A stretch of 64,000 bases of DNA from Constrictibacter sp. MBR-5 (GTDB taxonomy: Bacteria > Pseudomonadota > Alphaproteobacteria > JAJUGE01). The position numbers and the translations under genes are program-made. The stretch covers positions 121,750 through 185,749 of the forward strand of contig NZ_JBEPTK010000011.1 of NCBI RefSeq assembly GCF_040549485.1, read 5' to 3'. This document shows positions 59,074 to 64,000 of the stretch, piece after piece. The notes under the pieces are model-generated. The model did no database searches and was not told where the DNA came from. It saw nothing but the letters and a program-made list of their open reading frames with translations. The stretch's first letter is position 1. Each line of letters starts with the position of its first letter.

Positions 59074-59102
59074 AAACAAAAAAAGGTGGGCCGGGGCCCA
59101 CC
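59074..59102 (-). terminator. Intrinsic terminator/attenuator ahead of rimP
   Basis: On the minus strand an 8-bp GC stem (59095-59102 with 59085-59092, GGTGGGCC/GGCCCACC) is followed by a T-rich run with seven consecutive Ts. It ends about 50 bp before the rimP start. No minus-strand gene lies close upstream, so a leader attenuator for the operon is likely. Confidence 0.7.
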
Positions 59103-59233
59103 CCCATCACACCGACTGTGTTCCGAGGTGCCGACCGCTCGCATGACGCGACGACCAGCACAGCCAAAATATGCTCATGCCGCCCCACCCGCAAGGGCGA
59201 AGGCCAAGACCGCCCCATTCCCGCCCCCCTTAT

Positions 59234-59331
59234 CTGCTTCCCCGGACGGAGCGAAGCCCCCCTTCTGCTTCCCCGGATGGAGCGAAGCCCCCCTTCTGCG
59301 TCCCCGGACGGAGCGAAGCGAAGATCCGGGG
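59234..59331. repeat. Tandem 31-bp repeats ending in a palindrome
   Basis: Two near-identical 31-bp units (59234-59264, 59265-59295; one G/T-type change) and a third partial unit share CCCCGGACGGAGCGAAGC. The third extends into the palindrome CCCCGGA...TCCGGGG (59302-59331). It lies in the 457-bp gap between rimP and tRNA-Ser; the rest of that gap is featureless GC-rich DNA. Confidence 0.75.
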
Positions 59332-59480
59332 CCCACCGCACCGCCGCACCACCCCCGTCCCGCGCCGGGCACACACGCCCCCCGCGCAGGAGCCTGTTGC
59401 GTCCGCCGCCGCATTCCCCTATTTGCATGCGCCGCGGCCGAAACGCCGCCGACCTGCCTGTCGACGAGTGCGCTGCCTGC

Positions 59481-59572
59481 GGAGGGGTGCCAGAGTGGTT
59501 GAATGGGGCGGTCTCGAAAACCGTTAAGGGTGGTGACACCCTTCGAGGGTTCGAATCCCTCCCCCTCCGCCA
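59481..59572 (+). tRNA. tRNA-Ser (CGA)
   Basis: 92 nt with encoded CCA and a long variable arm (GGGTGGTGACACCC). The acceptor GGAGGGG pairs with CCCCTCC; the anticodon loop CTCGAAA shows CGA. T-arm GAGGGTTCGAATCCCTC. Codon read: UCG. Confidence 0.96.
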
Positions 59573-59855
59573 ATGCGCCGGTTGTCTTTCAGTGCTGCAA
59601 CAGCCCACGAGTTGGTCGCGCATGTATCGGCTAAAGCCGCCCGCTCATAGCAGGGGCTACGCTCGATGCCTCGTCCTACAATATTCGGCGCTTTGCCGTT
59701 TGCGCGATTGTGCGCAAAGTCAGAAAAATGATCTTAGATTGATCCGCTTATCATGCGACGGAGGCCCTCATAGCTAGCGATATTAAAAAGTAATTTTATC
59801 CGAACCTCTCTCGGATCATAGATTTCAATTCGCGATATTTCCAGAACTCGATCGA
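59573..59855. other. Lower-GC non-coding stretch after tRNA-Ser
   Basis: This 283-bp stretch is visibly richer in A and T (for example GATATTAAAAAGTAATTTTATCC near 59780) than the rest of the window. No gene is supported. It leads into the XRE/PIN module, so it probably belongs to the acquired segment. Confidence 0.5.
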
Positions 59856-60342
59856 TCATCCGCGCCAGTCGGTCGTAAAGTCTAATGCTTCGATCATGTC
59901 AAACAGAGTGCAGCATGGCACCCCAAAGTCACGACAGACATCTACGATTCGCCCCGCGCTTGGCCGGCTTGGAAACTTCGAACGTGACCACAGTTCTTCC
60001 GCCGATCTGGCTGCGAGCATAGGCGATCAAGAAGGGGTCGCGGCCGACAAGCTCCACGCCGTTTTCGTCGAGTTCGCCGTAACCATTCCGCATCGTGTCT
60101 GCGATCATGGCGGGGTCTGGCTCCTCGACGAGAATCAACGCCGCGCGGCACTCTTCAGTACGAAGCCAGTCAACGATCTCGCCACGGCCCGAGGTGACTT
60201 CCTCCCATTGCTCCAATGGAATCTTAACATTGCCGTGTTCGCCCTGGTATCGGAGCCAATCCCAGAACACCGGAAAGCGCCGCAAGGGATAGGCTTTGCG
60301 GTCGCCTGTGATCAGGGTGTCTGCGTCGAGGAGGTAGAGCAA
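59856..60342 (-). pseudogene. DUF4411 PIN-domain protein, frameshifted near the C-terminus
   Basis: The start MLYLLDADTLITGDRKAYP and PVFWDWLRYQ are the DUF4411 PIN pattern, with the first catalytic Asp in LLDADT. The frame stops at 59929 after RGANRRCLS (137 residues). The next frame, from about 59949 to 59856, reads IVDVCRDFGVPCCTLFDMIE and on to LDFTTDWRG, the expected DUF4411 ending. A one-base slip near 59945-59955 would join them to about 165 residues, the usual length. It may be a natural knockout or a sequencing error. The upstream XRE-ImmA gene ends 10 bp before it. Confidence 0.75.
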
Positions 60343-60352
60343 CCCGCCGCCT

Positions 60353-61507
60353 CTACGCCGCGCGCTCGGTCATGCGACCGACCGCAGTCGCCTTCACGCC
60401 GAGGACCTTACTTGCCTTGGTGGTCGTGAGGACGCCTTCCGCCATCATCCGGTCGACCAGACGAATCAGCCCTTGTCCTACACGGTGGCGGCGAACGACA
60501 AAATAGTCGGGCGCTCCTTTACCAGGCGCCCTACGCGCAAACTCGAACCGGTCCTCGTCGAACTGATCGGCGAGGCGACGGTAGAGGACAGCGGGGACGA
60601 TGCCGGCGCGGAGCATGTTGTAGGCAACCATTTTACGGCTGACCTTCCGCGCGTTCGCGAAGGCGCCGATATCTTCGACAAGAGCGTCGAGCTCTTGCCG
60701 GCGTGGGATTGCATAGAGTTCGTCGCGATCAAGAAGGAGGCGCGCGGCTGCGTCATCACAAAGGCGCTCGCTTGCCTGGTCGCTGTCGTACCCACTGATT
60801 CCAGTCTCGCCGATGAGAACGTGGCCGAGTTCGTGCAGCAGCGTGAAGGGCCAAGCGGAGCGTGCGTCTGTCTCGTTGATGACGATAAACGGCGCAACGT
60901 CGTCTGCGATCGCCATGCCGCGGAATACCCCGGGGCTCAGATTGGAAGTGTGGTGGCCGAGGTTTCCCATCAGCAGAACGTACACCCCCGCCGCTTCAAC
61001 GGCGTCGCGAAGAACCCGGAAGGCCTCGTCGATCGTTCGAGCGCGCCGATAAGCGTCCCGGTCAAATCTCACTGTGCGCCGCATTGCTGTAGCGAGCGCC
61101 TCTGGCCCGTCTGCGGGGTTGATAGATCCCACAAAAGGCAGTCGATCACCTTCCTCGGCGTCCTCCAACGAGCTTCGGACAAGCGCCTGCCGGGTCTTCA
61201 CGTCTCGGACGAGCGCGTGGAGCAATGCCTCCGAACCCCGCTCACGCTCGGGGAGGGTGCGGAAGTCATGCGTTCGCGGCCCGGCGGCCGGCGGTTCTGG
61301 CAGGTAGAAAGTCAGCAGCGGCCGACGATATCGGTTTGCCATCTTGAGAAGCTGCGGCCGAGTCGGCTCGCGCTCTCCAGCCTCCATTTCGGCCAGACGA
61401 GCAGAAGCGTTCTCGCCGCTCAGGCCGATCCCACGAGCGGCGTCCTCGATCGTCAAGCCCGCGCTTTCGCGCGCCCATAACAGGATCTGAGGGTTCAACT
61501 TCGGCAT
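60353..61507 (-). CDS. XRE-type HTH protein with ImmA/IrrE metallopeptidase domain
   Basis: 384 residues. An HTH (LLWARESAGLTIEDAARGIGL) is followed by a linker and a zinc-peptidase domain with HELGHVLIGE (HExxH) near residue 225. The C-terminal part is helical. Such proteins are paired with PIN or other toxins and with phage repressors. Here it precedes a DUF4411 PIN gene, a combination predicted to act as a toxin-antitoxin pair. Base composition is lower in GC than its neighbours. Confidence 0.88.
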   Translation of the reverse strand: MPKLNPQILLWARESAGLTIEDAARGIGLSGENASARLAEMEAGEREPTRPQLLKMANRYRRPLLTFYLPEPPAAGPRTHDFRTLPERERGSEALLHALVRDVKTRQALVRSSLEDAEEGDRLPFVGSINPADGPEALATAMRRTVRFDRDAYRRARTIDEAFRVLRDAVEAAGVYVLLMGNLGHHTSNLSPGVFRGMAIADDVAPFIVINETDARSAWPFTLLHELGHVLIGETGISGYDSDQASERLCDDAAARLLLDRDELYAIPRRQELDALVEDIGAFANARKVSRKMVAYNMLRAGIVPAVLYRRLADQFDEDRFEFARRAPGKGAPDYFVVRRHRVGQGLIRLVDRMMAEGVLTTTKASKVLGVKATAVGRMTERAA

Positions 61508-61820
61508 CGACTTCCAAGTTAGCGTTACGAATTCTGCCCTCGATAGACCATCCTATATGGCGCCACGCCCGCATGCACGAGCGGGGAAGCCGCGTCTACG
61601 AGGGCCGGCAGGTCCGACACCGCCCCCTCGGTCGCGCGTCGGCTGCCAGGGCGCGGTCCGCCAAACCAGGTAAAGCGCCAGCAGGACGGGTTTCGCGGGG
61701 TCGCGCGGTTCCGCCTTTCGGGTCATGTGACGCCTCCGTCGACGTGGGCCCCCGTCAGTCTCCCTCCCTCCGCCGACCACGTGAAGAGGGCGGCGCGGCT
61801 CGCCAGCCCCCCGCCCGGCC
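61508..61820. other. Intergenic region without a supported gene
   Basis: A 313-bp gap. A short minus-strand frame (MTRKAEPRDPAKPVLLALYL...) exists but has no recognisable domain. Near 61761 a TCCCTCCCTCCGCC resembles the 3' end of tRNA-Ser, with two bases missing. Confidence 0.4.
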
Positions 61821-62132
61821 TCAGAATCGCTCGGCGCGGAGCACCTGGGCGTCGGCGATGCTGACGACGCCGATGTGGCGTTCCACCACCGCGAACGCCG
61901 CTTCCAGCAGCGGGTCCAGCCGCTCGGGCCGGACGAGGCAGATGACGGCGACCATGCCGCCGGCGCGGCTCACCTGTCCCTCGCGGGTCCACTGGCCCGA
62001 ACGTCCCGACCCGCCGCTCACGGGCAGGACGGTATAGCCGGTCACGCCGGCGTCGGTCAGCGCCGTGGTCAGCCGGCGCTCCATCACCGCCTCGATGATG
62101 ATCTCGACGCGCTTCGCCGCGTGCATCTCCAT
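61821..62132 (-). CDS. sbtB: PII-like protein SbtB
   Basis: 103 residues. VEIIIEAVMERRLTTALTDAGVTGYTVLPVSGG starts the ferredoxin-like fold; the T-loop (GSGRSGQWTREGQVSRAGG) and VVERHIGVVSIADAQVLR follow. SbtB proteins bind adenyl nucleotides and gate the bicarbonate transporter SbtA, encoded 5 bp upstream. Confidence 0.88.
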   Translation of the reverse strand: MEMHAAKRVEIIIEAVMERRLTTALTDAGVTGYTVLPVSGGSGRSGQWTREGQVSRAGGMVAVICLVRPERLDPLLEAAFAVVERHIGVVSIADAQVLRAERF

Positions 62133-62137
62133 CGCGC

Positions 62138-63118
62138 TCAACTCCCCGTAACGGCTGTGGCCACCATCAGGTACAGCGGAATGCCCAGCGTCAGATTGAA
62201 GGTGAACGTCACGCCCAGCGACAGGGTCAGGGACAGCGCCGGGTTGGCCTCGGGCAGCGCCACCCGCATCGCCGCCGGCACCGCGATGTAGGACGCCGAC
62301 GCGCCGAGCACCATCAGCAGGACCACGCCGCCCGTCGAGAGCCCCAGCAGGAGCCCCGTGGCGAGACCGCAGGCGCCGCCGATCAGCGGCATTACGAGGC
62401 CGAAGGCGAGCAGTCCCGGCGACAGCAGGCCGCGGCCGCCGCGCAGGCCGCGCCCCGCCACCAGCCCCATGTCGAGCAGGAACAGGCAGAGCACGCCGTT
62501 GAACGGCACGACGAAGAAGCCGCTGATCGTCGCCATGCCCCGCTCGCCCGTGATCAGGCCGATCGCGAAGGCGCCGAGCAGCAGGATGACCGAGCCGTTG
62601 AGCAGGATCTCGCGCCACAGGTCGCCGCCCATGCGGTCCGCGCCGCCGCCGCGCCGGGTGGCGAGCCACAGGGCCGACAGGATCGCCGGCGCCTCCATCG
62701 CCGCCGCCACCGCGACCATGTAGCCCTCGGCCGCGATCCCGAGCGCGGCGAGGAGCGAACTCGCCGCCACGAAGGTGACGATCGAGATCGACCCGTAATG
62801 CCCGGCGATGGCGGCCGCATCGACGACCGGGACCCGCGTCGTCGCGCGCAGCAGGGCGAAGGCGACGAAGGGCAGCAGGAGCGAGAGCACCGCCCCCGCG
62901 AGCAGGGCCGAGGCGAGCTGCAGGTCCGCCCCGTGCGCCGCGACGCTGGCACCGCCCTTGAAGCCGATCGCGAACAGCAGATAGAGCGAGAGCCCCTTGG
63001 CGATCGCTTCCGGAAAGCTCAGGTCCGACCGCGCCAGGGCGGCGAGAAGCCCGAGGACGAAGCTCAGGATGATCGGCGAGACGAGGTTCGTCATCGCCAA
63101 CGACAACGTGCTGTCCAT
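62138..63118 (-). CDS. sbtA: Sodium-dependent bicarbonate transporter SbtA
   Basis: 326 residues, about ten membrane segments. LSLYLLFAIGFKGGASVA, AAIAGHYGSISIVTFVAA and MEAPAILSALWLA are the SbtA blocks. It takes up bicarbonate with sodium. Coupling to sbtB supports the call. A non-photosynthetic use, such as carboxylation reactions, is possible. Confidence 0.92.
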   Translation of the reverse strand: MDSTLSLAMTNLVSPIILSFVLGLLAALARSDLSFPEAIAKGLSLYLLFAIGFKGGASVAAHGADLQLASALLAGAVLSLLLPFVAFALLRATTRVPVVDAAAIAGHYGSISIVTFVAASSLLAALGIAAEGYMVAVAAAMEAPAILSALWLATRRGGGADRMGGDLWREILLNGSVILLLGAFAIGLITGERGMATISGFFVVPFNGVLCLFLLDMGLVAGRGLRGGRGLLSPGLLAFGLVMPLIGGACGLATGLLLGLSTGGVVLLMVLGASASYIAVPAAMRVALPEANPALSLTLSLGVTFTFNLTLGIPLYLMVATAVTGS

Positions 63119-63256
63119 GCTGTCCCCATCCTACGGTACCGCGACGGATACCCCGTCCACCCTCCAAGTCAAGCCTTCCGGCCACGCCGCCCCCTCTCTC
63201 CGGTGTCATCCTCGGGCGGAGCGCCCTTTCTCCTCCGTCACAGAGAGAACTTGTAT

Positions 63257-63264
63257 TCCTAGGA
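63257..63264. promoter_or_regulatory. Palindrome ahead of the terminase-like gene
   Basis: TCCTAGGA is a perfect 8-bp palindrome within an AT-richer stretch 40 bp upstream of the ATG. An operator or promoter element is possible; nothing more can be supported. Confidence 0.25.
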
Positions 63265-63304
63265 CTATAAGCGCATGATGGTGCCTCCCCTTGGGAGAAC
63301 CGCC

Positions 63305-64000
63305 ATGCCCGAAGCCTCACCCCCGCCCCTCACCGAACGCCAGGAGATCTTCTGCCGCCACGTCGCCCGCGGTGCCAGCGGTGCCGCCGCCGCACGCTGG
63401 GCCGGCTACGCCCCCGACAGTGCCGCCAAGCAGGCGAGCGTCATGCTCGACCGCCCGCACATCCGCCGCCGCGTCGAGGACCTCCGCGTCCGCCGCGAGA
63501 TCGCCCGCCAGACCGGCATCGCCGAGATGGTCGACCGGCTCCGGGCACTCGCCAAGCTCGCGACGGCCAAGGGCGACTACCGCACCGCCGTCCGCTGCAT
63601 CGAGATCGAGGCCAAGGCCACCGGCCTGATCCCGGACAAGCATGCGGCGAGCCCCTGCGGCGGCTTCGCCGGTTCCGACCCGCTCCTCGACGGCATCGAC
63701 CCCCGCTGGCCCGGCCACGCCGCAGCGGAAGCCGATGGCTGGCTCGCCGAATGGCGGCGGGGCCTGGCGCCGGAGCCGGAGGAGAAGCCGGAGCCGATCA
63801 TCGTGCCGCACGTCTACGAGGGTTTCGAGGGCCGGCCGCTGGACGAGTTCACGCCCTACACGGACCTGGAGCGGATGAGGGCCGACCAACAAAAGGGAAT
63901 GGAAGGGAAGGAAAAGGAACCTTTCCCTGGGGGCGGGGGGGGGGGCCCGGCCGCCCCCCGGCCGAAAGAGAGGCGCGGCGCCACGCCCCCCCCCGCCCCC
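63305..64000 (+). CDS. Phage terminase small-subunit-like protein (3' end outside window)
   Basis: Open from the ATG at 63305 to the end (232 codons). LTERQEIFCRHVARGASGAAAARWAGYA then SVMLDRPHIRRRVEDLR match the small-terminase HTH (Terminase_2). The frame remains open through the final ~80 bases, which are runs of C and G and may not be reliable. It may be a domesticated gene, since no other phage genes are visible. Confidence 0.75.
   Translation, partial: MPEASPPPLTERQEIFCRHVARGASGAAAARWAGYAPDSAAKQASVMLDRPHIRRRVEDLRVRREIARQTGIAEMVDRLRALAKLATAKGDYRTAVRCIEIEAKATGLIPDKHAASPCGGFAGSDPLLDGIDPRWPGHAAAEADGWLAEWRRGLAPEPEEKPEPIIVPHVYEGFEGRPLDEFTPYTDLERMRADQQKGMEGKEKEPFPGGGGGGPAAPRPKERRGATPPPAP

Noticed and set aside
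59234..59331. CRISPR array
   Set aside because: The 31-bp units are directly adjacent with no spacers, and no cas genes are present.
61553..61780. Small minus-strand ORF between sbtB and the XRE gene
   Set aside because: No recognisable domain, no clear ribosome site, and a composition typical of random GC-rich frames.

Overview
The window reads as high-GC chromosomal DNA of an alphaproteobacterium, probably of the Rhodospirillales. The evidence is an adjacent Fur and Irr pair, a TIGR02300 zinc-ribbon gene, the aroA-cmk-rpsA-sppA-ihfB order, the rimP-nusA-rnpM-infB-rbfA-truB-rpsO-pnp translation operon, and strong GC bias at third codon positions. This assignment is inference from gene content. 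The last ~80 bases turn into C and G homopolymers and may be a poor-quality contig end.

Layout. 1-729: 3'-truncated transglutaminase-like peptidase. 869-8958: an accessory island that looks like a RiPP (ribosomally made, modified peptide) locus. It has four transcription units: a cytochrome P450 (-); an MBOAT acyltransferase, an SGNH-like partner and a PqqD-type RRE protein (+); a small precursor-like ORF, a terpene-cyclase-fold protein and a Nif11-like protein (-); and an HPr-kinase-like P-loop protein (+). The precursor-like ORF carries a perfect lasso-type leader motif YxxPxLxxxG and ends in Ser, but no lasso cyclase (asparagine-synthetase homologue) is visible and the tail has no suitable acid for a lasso ring. 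This is the best candidate for an undescribed system here.

8982-20346: a two-TM protein; a copper locus (DUF2946, TonB receptor, PCuAC chaperone); a DEAD-box helicase with a DbpA-type tail; an HI0933-family flavoprotein; MgtC; a Tat-exported serine hydrolase; and an ArsR plus two AHSA1/SRPBCC genes. 20387-28903: an IclR-type regulator with a carboxyltransferase, divergent from a dipeptide-type ABC transporter and a free biotin-carrier protein, with a near-consensus IclR palindrome between the arms. 29081-39674: housekeeping genes (rlmI, trpF, pyrF, ornithine cyclodeaminase family, lapA-like, ihfB, sppA, rpsA, cmk, aroA, TIGR02300) and tRNA-Ala(GGC). 39835-49410: a REC-EAL protein, an SLC13 permease, purA, hisZ, fur, irr, a nitronate-monooxygenase-like enzyme and a glycerophosphodiesterase.

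49481-59023: the pnp to rimP operon read on the minus strand, with strong RNA hairpins at the operon head, between infB and rbfA, and between rpsO and pnp. 59481-61507: tRNA-Ser(CGA), followed by a lower-GC segment with an XRE-ImmA/IrrE protein and a frameshifted DUF4411 PIN gene. 61821-64000: the bicarbonate transporter pair sbtA/sbtB and a phage-terminase-small-subunit-like gene that runs off the end. GC-rich palindromes of one or two related families recur in many gaps.
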